Numbered from the stretch's first letter, positions 44,072 to 52,368 are shown. The stretch is 64,000 nucleotides of DNA from Lachnospiraceae bacterium (GCA_021771755.1 JAETOL010000003.1:248001-312000), one strand, 5' to 3'. The notes: a model not told the origin generated them from the sequence alone. A program made the numbers and translations.

Positions 44072-45951
44072 TCAGAAAATTTTTACAGAAGCTGTATCTG
44101 GCTTTAATCTTTATTATACTTTACGCGCCAATCGTTACATTGATGGTGCTTTCCTTTAACCAGTCCAAAACAAGGGCAAAATGGGGCGGATTTACACTGA
44201 AATGGTATAAGGAGCTTTTTCAGAACGAGCAGATTATGAGTGCTTTTTATACGACGCTTATCATTTCCTTTGTAGCGGCGGCAGCGGCAACGCTTATCGG
44301 TACGGCGGCAGCGATTGCCATTCAGGGTATGAAGCAGCGGTGGCGTACGTTTTACATGGGAGTGACGAATATTCCTATGATGAATGCGGAGATTGTCATG
44401 GGTGTGTCCCTGATGCTCCTGTTCATTGCATTCAGAATGAAGATGGGCTTTGGGACCATTCTGATCGCGCACATCACCTTTAATATCCCTTATGTGATAC
44501 TCAGTGTGGCGCCAAAGCTGAAGCAGACAAACCGTCATGTGTATGAGGCGGCGCTGGATCTGGGCGCTTCTCCTCTGGAAGCATTTTTCAAGGTGGTATT
44601 CCCGGATATCGTACCGGGTGTAATGTCCGGTTTTATGCTTGCGTTTACCATGTCTCTGGATGATTTTGTGATCACACATTTTACAAAAGGACCGGGGATC
44701 GATACCCTTTCCACCAAGATCTACACAGAGGTTCGTAAAGGAATCAAGCCCGAGATATACGCATTGTCCACCATTATGTTTGTGACAGTTCTTGTGCTTC
44801 TGATCCTGATCAATTATTCACCGGAGGAAAAAGAGGACACAAAAACAAAGAAAAAACGGGCGAAAAAACCTTCAAAGGTCAAGAAAATCCTGCTTCGCCG
44901 CGTGATCCCGGTCACGATCTGTGTGTTGTTTCTTTTTGGAGGCTTTTATTATTCCAGAGAAAGCAATGTGATGAATTCCGATAAAGTGGTGGTTTATAAC
45001 TGGGGAGAATATCTGGATCCGGAAGTGCTGACCATGTTTGAGGAAGAAACCGGCATTGATGTGGTTTACGAAGAATTTGAGACAAATGAGATCCTTTATC
45101 CGAAGATCAGTTCAGGCGCCATTGCTTATGATGTGATCTGTCCAAGTGATTATATGATCCAGAGAATGATCAAAAACGATCTTCTTGCAGAAATCAATTT
45201 TGATAACATTCCCAATATCAAAAATATTGGAAAGGATTATATGGAACAGTCCAGACAGTTTGACCCGGAAAACAAATATTCCGTGCCGTATTGCTGGGGA
45301 ACGGTTGGAATCCTTTATAATAAAACCATGGTAAAGGAGCCGGTGACCAGCTGGTCGATCCTCTGGGACGAAAAGTATAAGGACAATATTCTTATGCAGG
45401 ATTCTGTCCGTGATGCTTTTGGCGTTACCCTGAAATATCTGGGGTATTCGCTGAATTCCACGGATCTTGACGAACTTACAGAAGCAAGAGACCTTCTGAT
45501 CGAGCAGAAGCCGCTGGTACAGGCTTATGTGATCGACCAGGTCCGTGATAAAATGATCGGAAACGAGGCTGCCATCGGAGTGATCTATTCCGGTGAGGCT
45601 ATTTATACTCAGATGGAGAACCCGGATCTGGAGTATGTGATTCCTGAGGAGGGAAGTAACATCTGGATCGATTCCTGGGTTATTCCCAAGAATGCGGAAA
45701 ACAAGGAAAATGGAGAAAAATTCATCAATTTCCTCTGCAGACCGGATATTGCTCTGAAGAATTTTGAGTATATTACTTATTCCACGCCGAATGTGGAGGC
45801 AAGGAAGCTGATCGAGGATGATGCCGTCCGAAACAGTAAGATCGCCTTCCCGGATCTTTCCCAATATGAGAATCTGGAAACCTTCCAGTATATGGGAACA
45901 GAAGCGGATCAGACTTATGGAGAACTGTGGAATCAGGTGAAATCCCACTAA
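44068..45951 (+). CDS. potCD: Fused PotC permease - PotD binding protein, importer 2
   Basis: This 627-residue protein joins a PotC permease (about 1-255, EAA loop YEAALDLGASPLEAFFKVVFPD, SLDDFVITHFTKGPGIDTLS), a basic Lys/Glu-rich linker (about 254-277), one more membrane helix (about 281-298) and an extracellular PotD domain (about 305-627). The PotD part keeps the ligand residues: IWIDSWVIP matches the Trp255/Asp257 block of E. coli PotD, and DSVRDAF the Asp168/Glu171 block (Glu to Asp). Fusion ties the binding domain to the channel. The start is TTG 44068, nine bases after AGGAGG. Similar fusions occur in other Firmicutes. Confidence 0.88.
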   Translation: MIRKFLQKLYLALIFIILYAPIVTLMVLSFNQSKTRAKWGGFTLKWYKELFQNEQIMSAFYTTLIISFVAAAAATLIGTAAAIAIQGMKQRWRTFYMGVTNIPMMNAEIVMGVSLMLLFIAFRMKMGFGTILIAHITFNIPYVILSVAPKLKQTNRHVYEAALDLGASPLEAFFKVVFPDIVPGVMSGFMLAFTMSLDDFVITHFTKGPGIDTLSTKIYTEVRKGIKPEIYALSTIMFVTVLVLLILINYSPEEKEDTKTKKKRAKKPSKVKKILLRRVIPVTICVLFLFGGFYYSRESNVMNSDKVVVYNWGEYLDPEVLTMFEEETGIDVVYEEFETNEILYPKISSGAIAYDVICPSDYMIQRMIKNDLLAEINFDNIPNIKNIGKDYMEQSRQFDPENKYSVPYCWGTVGILYNKTMVKEPVTSWSILWDEKYKDNILMQDSVRDAFGVTLKYLGYSLNSTDLDELTEARDLLIEQKPLVQAYVIDQVRDKMIGNEAAIGVIYSGEAIYTQMENPDLEYVIPEEGSNIWIDSWVIPKNAENKENGEKFINFLCRPDIALKNFEYITYSTPNVEARKLIEDDAVRNSKIAFPDLSQYENLETFQYMGTEADQTYGELWNQVKSH

Positions 45952-46000
45952 TTACATAAGCATGACAGGAAACGGTCTGGCAGACAGCCGTTATACAGAG

Positions 46001-46049
46001 AAAAATCCCCGGAGCTTTCTTTTTATGGAGAGTGCTTCCGGGGATTTTT
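46001..46049. terminator. Bidirectional terminator after potCD
   Basis: AAAAATCCCCGGA (46001-46013) pairs with TCCGGGGATTTTT (46037-46049); serves potCD and the convergent permease gene. Confidence 0.88.
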
Positions 46050-46056
46050 GTATATG

Positions 46057-46860
46057 TCAGGAATGCTTCAGACAGCGTTTTTCAATCAGGTTCAGAATCC
46101 CATACAAGCCCATGGCAATAACACACAGGATCAGAATGGACATCAGCACAGTTGTCAGTTTAAAGGTCTGGCTGGAATAGATGATGAGATAGCCGAGTCC
46201 CTGCCGGGCGCCGATAAATTCTCCGATGATCACACCTACCAGACAAAGACCGATGTTGACCTTCATGATACTTAAGATCAGAGGGATAGAGGAGGGAAGG
46301 ACAATCTTCAGAAGTTCATCCCTTCTTGTTCCTCCCAGAGTTGCGATCAGCTTGCCTTTGTCCGGATCTGTTTCCCGAAAACCGGTATAGAGATTGATAA
46401 TGGATCCAAAGATGGCAACGGACATTCCTGCAACAATAATGGTTCTGATGTTTGCGCCAAGCCATACGATCAGAAGCGGTGCCAGCGCTGATTTCGGAAG
46501 ACTGTTCAGAATCACCAGATAGGGCTCCAGGACCCGGGACAGCTTTGGACACAGCCACAAAAGCACGGCTGTCCCGATTCCCAGAAGCACCACAAAAAAG
46601 AAACTGATCAGAGTTTCGGCAAGCGTGATCCCGATGTGGACAAAAAGTGACTGATCCCTGCACATTTCAGCAAAATTTTTTAAAATCGCCCATGGACTGC
46701 TGAAAATAAAGGAATCGATCCAGCCAAAGCGGGAAGATATTTCCCATAAGATCAGAAAAACCAGAAAAAGCAGAATTCTGGATATATTTACCAAATATTT
46801 TTCACGCTTTTTCTGTAAAAGATATTTTTTCTGGGCAGGGGAAAGCTCAGGCATGGTCAT
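46057..46860 (-). CDS. ABC importer permease (SsuC/TauC/NitT type)
   Basis: This 267-residue membrane protein has about six helices and an EAA-like loop (ATLGGTRRDELLKIVLPSSIPLIL). The layout (ILWEISSRFG at the start, GEFIGARQGLGYLIIYSSQTF near the end) fits permeases for sulfonates, taurine, nitrate, pyrimidine precursors or riboflavin-type solutes. ATG 46860 follows AAGGAG and overlaps the ATPase gene by 14 bases. No binding-protein gene is adjacent, so the substrate cannot be inferred. Confidence 0.85.
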   Translation of the reverse strand: MTMPELSPAQKKYLLQKKREKYLVNISRILLFLVFLILWEISSRFGWIDSFIFSSPWAILKNFAEMCRDQSLFVHIGITLAETLISFFFVVLLGIGTAVLLWLCPKLSRVLEPYLVILNSLPKSALAPLLIVWLGANIRTIIVAGMSVAIFGSIINLYTGFRETDPDKGKLIATLGGTRRDELLKIVLPSSIPLILSIMKVNIGLCLVGVIIGEFIGARQGLGYLIIYSSQTFKLTTVLMSILILCVIAMGLYGILNLIEKRCLKHS

Positions 46861-47614
46861 TCAGCTCCTTCCAGATCTGATTAAAATAAGATTTAAAATC
46901 CGGTGCGTTTCTTGAAGAAAGAGGTGTTCTGTTCTCAACAGTAAGTTCGATTGGGATGATTCCGGCGACTGTGGCAGGACGGCTGGTCAGGATGATCACC
47001 CGGTCTGCCATACTGATGGCTTCAGAAATATCATGAGTAACAAGAATTGCCGGTTTGTTTTCCTTTTTTAGTATCCTGCCGATATCATCGCTGACATTAA
47101 GCCGTGTCTGGTAGTCCAGCGCAGAGAACGGTTCATCCAGAAGCAGAAGCTCCGGCTTCAGCGCCAGAGTACGGATCAGAGCGGCTCGCTGACGCATCCC
47201 GCCGGAAAGCTGGGAAGGACGGGCGGAACGGAATTTGTCCAAACCATAGGTGCGGAGCATCTGCTCAATGTAAAAAAGCTTTTCCGGTGTCAGCTGCCGC
47301 CGTATTTCCAGACCGAGAAGAATGTTTTTGTAAATGGTACGCCATTCCAGGAGATGATCCTTTTGCAGCATATAGCCCATGCGGGGATCCCCGCGGGAAA
47401 CCGGTGTGCCGTTCATGAGAACAGATCCCTTTTCCGGTTCCAGAAGTCCGCAGATCACGTTCAGAAGTGTGGATTTTCCGCAGCCGGAGGGACCGACGAT
47501 GGCAAGAAATTCACCGGGCATCAGGTCAAAGGATATATGTGAAAGGGCAGGAGTCTCCCCGGAAGGCGTATGATAGGAAAGAGAAAGCTCTCTTACTTCC
47601 AGAAGCGGTTTCAT
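46847..47614 (-). CDS. ABC importer ATPase (SsuB/TauB/NitT type)
   Basis: This 255-residue ATPase has Walker A GPSGCGKST, Q-loop region GYMLQKDHLLEWRT, signature LSGGMRQRAALIRTL, Walker B LLLDEPFSALD and switch His VTHDISEA. The LSGGMRQR form is typical of nitrate/sulfonate/taurine importers. ATG 47614 is chosen because GGGAGG lies eight bases upstream; a longer frame starts at 47641 without a ribosome binding site. It is the first gene of a two-gene unit with the permease. Confidence 0.87.
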   Translation of the reverse strand: MKPLLEVRELSLSYHTPSGETPALSHISFDLMPGEFLAIVGPSGCGKSTLLNVICGLLEPEKGSVLMNGTPVSRGDPRMGYMLQKDHLLEWRTIYKNILLGLEIRRQLTPEKLFYIEQMLRTYGLDKFRSARPSQLSGGMRQRAALIRTLALKPELLLLDEPFSALDYQTRLNVSDDIGRILKKENKPAILVTHDISEAISMADRVIILTSRPATVAGIIPIELTVENRTPLSSRNAPDFKSYFNQIWKELNDHA

Positions 47615-47749
47615 GGATATACCTCCCTGTAAATTGTTCAAAGCATTTTCCGGAATCCTGTTTTGGAAAATACTATATGTTATGATATGCCTGTAAAGGA
47701 TTTTGTGTTATGATAAAAAATATGGAGTATACAGAACAAGGAGCAGAAG

Positions 47750-48391
47750 ATGAATAAAAGAAATTATCAGAAAGAGCTGGACAGACTGCTGGAAGGGATT
47801 GATAAAGAGGGAAGAACGCCAAGACTGTTTCTTCACAGCTGCTGTGCGCCCTGTTCCAGCTATGTGCTGGAGTATCTGTCCAGATATTTTGAGATTACTG
47901 TATTTTTTTATAATCCCAATATTTCCCCGGCGGAAGAGTACGAAAAGCGTGTGGAAGAGATCCGCAGGATGATCGGAGAAATGGAATTTGTCCATCCGGT
48001 GAAGCTGGTGGAGGGAGAATATGATCCGCAGGTGTTTTTCCGAATGGCAAAGGGCATGGAACATATTCCGGAAGGTGGAGAAAGGTGCTTCGGATGTTAT
48101 CGTCTCCGTATGGAAGAAGCTGCCCGCCTTGCAAAAGAAGGAAATTATGATTATTTTACCACGACGCTGTCTATCAGCCCTCTGAAAAATGCACAGAAGA
48201 TCAACGAGATCGGTGAGGAACTGGCTGAGATTTATCAGGTCTCTCATCTTCCTTCGGATTTTAAAAAGAAAAACGGATATAAACGTTCCATTGAGCTGTC
48301 CGGAGAATATGAACTTTATCGGCAGGATTACTGTGGCTGTGTGTTTTCCAAACTGGAGAGAGAAGAGAATAAAATGCAGAAAAATGAATAA
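47750..48391 (+). CDS. queH: Epoxyqueuosine reductase QueH
   Basis: This 213-residue protein has the QueH (formerly DUF208) cysteine motifs: HSCCAPCSSYVLEYL (about 29-43), GERCFGCYRLRMEEAA (about 110) and YRQDYCGCVFS near the C-terminus. These bind an [4Fe-4S] cluster and a second iron and reduce epoxyqueuosine to queuosine in tRNA, replacing B12-dependent QueG. With tgt at 19.5 kb it indicates queuosine modification. Two near-identical -10-like boxes (TGTTATGATA) lie at about 47677 and 47706. AAGGAGCAG precedes the ATG. Confidence 0.92.
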   Translation: MNKRNYQKELDRLLEGIDKEGRTPRLFLHSCCAPCSSYVLEYLSRYFEITVFFYNPNISPAEEYEKRVEEIRRMIGEMEFVHPVKLVEGEYDPQVFFRMAKGMEHIPEGGERCFGCYRLRMEEAARLAKEGNYDYFTTTLSISPLKNAQKINEIGEELAEIYQVSHLPSDFKKKNGYKRSIELSGEYELYRQDYCGCVFSKLEREENKMQKNE

Positions 48392-48418
48392 ATATTAAAT
48401 ATAACGTATAAATATACG
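48385..48418. promoter_or_regulatory. Candidate tandem ARG boxes upstream of argH
   Basis: TGAATAAATATTAA (48385-48398) matches the ArgR box TGAATwwwwATTCA at 9 of 10 informative positions. CGTATAAATATACG (48405-48418) is a perfect dyad with a weaker match. Their centres are 20 bases apart, as in known paired ARG boxes. They lie upstream of the argH promoter; ArgR control is inferred. Confidence 0.5.
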
Positions 48419-48449
48419 AGAAAAACTGCATAAAAAGCATATTTTCTCT

Positions 48450-48477
48450 TTGATTTTATAAAAAAATGTGCTATACT
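48450..48477 (+). promoter_or_regulatory. argH promoter
   Basis: TTGATT (48450-48455), 16-base spacer, TATACT (48472-48477). Confidence 0.65.
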
Positions 48478-48522
48478 GGGAACACTTAGTTTAATATTAT
48501 ACAGAAACGAGGAGTAATGATT

Positions 48523-49902
48523 ATGGCACAGTTATGGGGAGGACGTTTCACCAAGGAAACGGACAAGCTGGTTTATAATTTTAATGCGTCTATTTCCTTT
48601 GATCAGAAATTTTATGAGCAGGATATCCGCGGCAGCAAAGCCCATGTAAAGATGCTGGCGAAGCAGGGAATCCTCACAGAAACAGAAAGAGACCAGATCC
48701 TGGAAGGACTGGAGGGAATTCTTTCAGATGTAAGATCCGGAAAACTCGAGATCACATCCGAGTATGAGGATATCCACAGCTTTGTGGAGGCGAATCTGAT
48801 CGACCGTATCGGAGATCCGGGGAAAAAGCTTCATACAGGAAGAAGCCGCAACGACCAGGTGGCTCTGGATATGAAGCTTTATACAAGAGATGAGATCGAT
48901 GCCATCGATCAGGAACTAAAGGAGCTTCTTATGGCTCTGCAGAAAATTATGGAGGAAAATATCCATACCTACATGCCGGGCTTTACCCATCTGCAGAAGG
49001 CGCAGCCGGTTACTCTGGCGCATCATGTGGGCGCTTATTTTGAGATGTTCCGGAGAGACCGCAGCCGTATGGCAGATATCCGGAAAAGGATGAATACCTG
49101 TCCTCTGGGAGCCGGAGCTCTGGCAGGAACCACCTATCCTCTGGACCGCGACTATACGGCAGAGCTTCTGGGCTTTGATGAGCCTACCAGAAACAGTATG
49201 GATTCCGTATCAGACAGAGATTATGTGATCGAGCTTCTTTCTGCCCTGTCTACGGTGATGATGCATCTCAGCCGTTTTTCAGAGGAGATTATTCTGTGGA
49301 ACTCCAACGAATACCGTTTTGTGGAGATTGATGATGCCTACAGTACAGGAAGCAGTATTATGCCTCAGAAAAAAAATCCGGATATTGCAGAGCTTCTTCG
49401 TGGAAAAACCGGACGTGTGTACGGAGCTCTGATGTCCATTCTTACAACCATGAAGGGAATCCCGCTGGCATACAACAAGGACATGCAGGAAGATAAGGAA
49501 CTGACCTTTGATGCGATTGACACCGTAAAAGGCTGTCTGGCCTTGTTTACCGGTATGGTTTCAACCATGGAATTCCGTAAGGATGTTATGGAGGCAAGCG
49601 CAAAGAACGGATTTACCAATGCTACAGATGCAGCAGACTATCTGGTAAATCATGGCGTTCCTTTCCGTGATGCTCATGGTATTGTAGGACGTCTGGTGCT
49701 GACCTGTATTGACAGAGGAATTTCTCTGGATGAACTGCCTCTGGAAGACTACAGAGAGATCAGTCCTGTTTTTCAGGAAGATATCTATGAGGCGATCAGC
49801 ATGAAGACCTGTGTGGAAAAGCGCTGTACTTACGGGGCACCGGGAGCAGCGGTTATGGAAAAAGTCATTGCAGTCAACAGAGAATATCTTAAGAACAGCT
49901 GA
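48523..49902 (+). CDS. argH: Argininosuccinate lyase
   Basis: This 459-residue enzyme splits argininosuccinate into arginine and fumarate. It begins AQLWGGRFTKETDKLV and has HTGRSRNDQVALD, FTHLQKAQPVTLAHH and the fumarase-superfamily signature GSSIMPQKKNPD, whose Ser is the catalytic acid/base. ATG 48523 is chosen over 48517 because GAGGAG (48509-48514) is then eight bases away. argG is not adjacent, so argH stands alone behind its own promoter and possible ARG boxes. Confidence 0.95.
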   Translation: MAQLWGGRFTKETDKLVYNFNASISFDQKFYEQDIRGSKAHVKMLAKQGILTETERDQILEGLEGILSDVRSGKLEITSEYEDIHSFVEANLIDRIGDPGKKLHTGRSRNDQVALDMKLYTRDEIDAIDQELKELLMALQKIMEENIHTYMPGFTHLQKAQPVTLAHHVGAYFEMFRRDRSRMADIRKRMNTCPLGAGALAGTTYPLDRDYTAELLGFDEPTRNSMDSVSDRDYVIELLSALSTVMMHLSRFSEEIILWNSNEYRFVEIDDAYSTGSSIMPQKKNPDIAELLRGKTGRVYGALMSILTTMKGIPLAYNKDMQEDKELTFDAIDTVKGCLALFTGMVSTMEFRKDVMEASAKNGFTNATDAADYLVNHGVPFRDAHGIVGRLVLTCIDRGISLDELPLEDYREISPVFQEDIYEAISMKTCVEKRCTYGAPGAAVMEKVIAVNREYLKNS

Positions 49903-50011
49903 CAGTGAGAAAAAATAAAAAAACACTTGCATTTTTCCATAAAGTGGTATAGTATGTACAAGAACGACAAATGTATGCAATACAAAGACATAAAGTGAGG
50001 AGAGATTTATT

Positions 50012-51097
50012 ATGAGCGAGAAACTGAGAGTCGGTATTTTAGGAGCTACCGGAATGGTAGGACAGAGATTTATTTCTCTTCTGGAAAATCATCCGTGGTT
50101 TGAGGTAGTAACACTTGCAGCAAGTGCCAGAAGTGCAGGCAAAACTTACGAAGAGGCTGTAGGCGCAAGATGGAAAATGGATACTCCGATGCCGGAAGCA
50201 GTGAAAAAAATTGTGGTAATGAATGTAAATGAGGTAGAAAAGGTTGCGGCAACCGTTGACTTTGTATTCTCTGCTGTAGATATGTCCAAAGACGAGATCA
50301 AGGCGATTGAAGAAGAGTATGCAAAAACAGAAACACCAGTTGTTTCCAACAACAGCGCACATCGCTGGACACCGGACGTTCCGATGGTAGTTCCGGAAAT
50401 CAACCCGGAGCATTTTGACGTAATCGAATTCCAGAAGAAACGTCTGGGAACAACCAGAGGCTTCATTGCAGTAAAACCGAACTGCTCTATCCAGAGTTAT
50501 GCACCGGTGCTGACTGCATGGAAGGAATTTGAGCCGTATGAAGTAGTGGCTACTACATATCAGGCAATTTCCGGAGCAGGAAAGACCTTTAAAGAGTGGC
50601 CGGAAATGGAACACAATATCATCCCGTATATCGGCGGAGAGGAAGAGAAGAGCGAGAAAGAACCGCTGAGACTGTGGGGTAAGATTGAGGACGGCGTGAT
50701 CGTTCCTGCACAGGAGCCGGTGATCACCTGCCAGTGTATCCGTGTACCGGTACTGAACGGTCATACAGCAGCTGTTTTTGTAAAATTCCGCAAGAAACCA
50801 ACCAAAGAGCAGCTGATCGAAGCGCTCAAAAACTTCAGAGGTGTTCCGCAGGAACTGGAGCTTCCAAGCGCACCGAAGCAGTTCATCCAGTATCTGGAGG
50901 AGGACAACCGTCCTCAGGTAACCGAGGATGTAAACTACGAACACGGCATGGGCGTTTCTATTGGACGTCTCCGTGAGGATACCGTATATGATTATAAATT
51001 TGTGGGACTGTCCCACAATACCGTAAGAGGCGCTGCCGGCGGAGCTGTTCTCTGTGCAGAGACTCTGAAAGCAAAAGGATTCATCACAAAGAAATAA
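50012..51097 (+). CDS. asd: Aspartate-semialdehyde dehydrogenase (yeast/archaeal type)
   Basis: This 361-residue enzyme makes aspartate semialdehyde for lysine, threonine and methionine synthesis. It has the NADP loop GILGATGMVGQRF, the catalytic Cys in VKPNCSIQSY (about residue 156), QAISGAGKTFKEW and GLSHNTVRGAAGGAVL near the end. The sequence is of the type found in Archaea, fungi and Clostridia, not the E. coli type. TTGCAT and TAGTAT 17 bases apart upstream (around 49927-49955) may be the promoter; GAGGAGAG precedes the ATG. Its terminator overlaps the 3' part of a convergent toxin gene. Confidence 0.94.
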   Translation: MSEKLRVGILGATGMVGQRFISLLENHPWFEVVTLAASARSAGKTYEEAVGARWKMDTPMPEAVKKIVVMNVNEVEKVAATVDFVFSAVDMSKDEIKAIEEEYAKTETPVVSNNSAHRWTPDVPMVVPEINPEHFDVIEFQKKRLGTTRGFIAVKPNCSIQSYAPVLTAWKEFEPYEVVATTYQAISGAGKTFKEWPEMEHNIIPYIGGEEEKSEKEPLRLWGKIEDGVIVPAQEPVITCQCIRVPVLNGHTAAVFVKFRKKPTKEQLIEALKNFRGVPQELELPSAPKQFIQYLEEDNRPQVTEDVNYEHGMGVSIGRLREDTVYDYKFVGLSHNTVRGAAGGAVLCAETLKAKGFITKK

Positions 51098-51100
51098 AAA

Positions 51101-51229
51101 AGAAGAAAGAGAGCCTGACACCCTTGTACAAAACAGGGAGTCAGGCTCTGTTTTATGTGTAAGATTCAGAATAGCTACAATCAGTAAAGCAACGCTTACG
51201 ATTAAGCTTAATTCTTCATATGTACTCAT
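51101..51229 (-). CDS. Holin-like toxin small peptide with no stop codon before its terminator
   Basis: From ATG 51229 the minus strand encodes MSTYEELSLIVSVALLIVAI and on to LNLTHK, a short N-terminus plus one membrane helix, matching the Firmicute holin-like (type I TA-style) toxin peptides. GGAAGGTGGTGA is a strong ribosome binding site eight bases away. Family members as recalled stop soon after the helix. Here the frame continues as TEPDSLFCTRVSGSL through the terminator hairpin at 51111-51148 and stays open deep into asd. The end given (51101) marks the expected transcript end in the T-rich tract, not a stop codon. Transcription from a minus-strand TATAAT around 51300 is likely. Confidence 0.6.
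51111..51148. terminator. Bidirectional terminator shared by asd and the toxin gene
   Basis: GAGCCTGAC (51111-51119) pairs with GTCAGGCTC (51140-51148), with an inner CCCTTGT/ACAGGG stem. The plus strand continues TGTTTT; the minus strand continues into a T-rich tract of about 15 bases. Confidence 0.82.
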
Positions 51230-51238
51230 AATAATCAC

Positions 51239-51266
51239 CACCTTCCGTAAGGTCTCGGAATAGGTG
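51239..51266 (-). promoter_or_regulatory. Predicted hairpin hiding the toxin ribosome binding site
   Basis: In the minus-strand transcript, CACCTATTCC (51257-51266) can pair with GGAAGGTG (51239-51246) through a two-base bulge and a 10-base loop. GGAAGGTG contains the toxin's Shine-Dalgarno sequence, so the fold would block translation. Confidence 0.5.
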
Positions 51267-51269
51267 AGA

Positions 51270-51660
51270 GCATGTCCCCGGCTCCCCGGGTAAGTATATT
51301 ATATTGTCATAGGTTTCATATTTTCCCATTTGTACAGTTTTAACCTGAATAAAAGAATATCCTTTTTTGCGAATTTCTTTTTTCTAAATCGTTTGTTATT
51401 TCTACAATATTCATAAATCATTGCTCTCCATAATTTTGCGTTTAAGTTCATTGGATAATGATTGAAAAGTATCTGTTTTTAATTATAATATCAAATATTA
51501 TGGTGTTTTTGTAATTATTTGTATACATGTATGAAAAAAAGATTTATACTAGTATAACGAATAGCAGAAACTTGGTTTTTGCTATACTGAAAAGATAAAA
51601 AGTATTTGTGCACAGGAAAATCATCAGACCGTACAGATTTATAAACAAAGGTGATACATT
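51270..51660. other. A+T-rich intergenic region between the toxin and mobA
   Basis: No gene is seen. It holds the toxin promoter (minus-strand TATAAT near 51297-51302) and GC-rich CCCCGGCTCCCCGGG just after it. Toward mobA lie a perfect 14-base palindrome TTATACTAGTATAA (51544-51557), another short palindrome ATACATGTAT, and an extended -10 TGC-TATACT for mobA near 51578-51586. Confidence 0.5.
51544..51557. promoter_or_regulatory. 14-bp palindrome upstream of mobA
   Basis: TTATACTAGTATAA is perfectly self-complementary and lies about 25 bases before the mobA -10 box. The flanking TATAACG recalls half of a ModE molybdate-regulator site, but only loosely. Confidence 0.35.
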
Positions 51661-51663
51661 ACA

Positions 51664-52368
51664 GTGAGAAAAAAACAGAAAATAAACAGGGCAGAGCTTT
51701 ATTCTCTTCTTCTCCTGGCCGGCGGAAAAAGCAGTCGGATGGGAAAGGACAAGGCAGAGCTTCTTTTGGATGGAGAAAGCTTTTTGGACTGCCAGATAAA
51801 AAAAGCGGAGAAACTGGGAATCCGGGAGGTTTATGTTTCCGGTCACGATACCGGAGAATGTGTTTTCCGAAATGAAAAAACAAAAAGCAGCATACATATC
51901 CAGGTGGTTTCTGATATTTACCGGGAACGGGGGCCGTTAGGCGGGCTTCATGCCTGCATGAAGGCCATGGACACTCCCTATTGTCTGGTGCTTCCGGTGG
52001 ATGTGCCTCAGCTTCCGGTGAAGATGCTGGAAGATTTGCTCCTTGCTCATGAGGACAGACTGGACGCAGTGGATACTGAAGATTTCAGACATTTTGGGTA
52101 TGAAAGAGCGGGCGGCAATGCCGGGAAACCTTTACTGGCGGTGCATGGAGAACGGAATGAGCCCCTGATGGGGATTTATCCTGTCTGTATGGCGGACTTT
52201 ATTGGAGAACAGATACAAATAGCTTCCGCGCCGGTGTTTCGGATTCTTGATGCATGGGGGTATGACACCTGCCGGATTTCCGTGGAGGAATGGCAGATTC
52301 AAAATATTAATACGCCGGAGGATTACCGGGAACTTTTAACGTATATGGAAAAGAGGAACGAAAGATGA
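51664..52368 (+). CDS. mobA: Molybdenum cofactor guanylyltransferase
   Basis: This 234-residue enzyme adds GMP to molybdopterin to give the MGD cofactor of formate dehydrogenases. It has the nucleotide-binding LLLAGGKSSRMGKDKAEL at the start, a DIYRERGPLGGLHA motif and LVLPVDVPQLP (metal Asp), the MobA order. The start is GTG 51664, about nine bases after AAAGGTGA. It overlaps moeA by 4 bases. The operon mobA-moeA-mobB lies directly upstream of a molybdo- or tungsto-formate dehydrogenase, its likely client. Confidence 0.9.
   Translation: MRKKQKINRAELYSLLLLAGGKSSRMGKDKAELLLDGESFLDCQIKKAEKLGIREVYVSGHDTGECVFRNEKTKSSIHIQVVSDIYRERGPLGGLHACMKAMDTPYCLVLPVDVPQLPVKMLEDLLLAHEDRLDAVDTEDFRHFGYERAGGNAGKPLLAVHGERNEPLMGIYPVCMADFIGEQIQIASAPVFRILDAWGYDTCRISVEEWQIQNINTPEDYRELLTYMEKRNER

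Noticed and set aside
50039-51241. 400-codon minus-strand frame across asd
   Set aside because: Only its first ~45 codons (toxin peptide) have a ribosome binding site and family resemblance; the rest is antisense to asd and lies beyond the terminator.
51098-51660. Riboswitch for molybdenum cofactor upstream of mobA
   Set aside because: No extended conserved fold is visible; the region is A+T-rich with only small palindromes.
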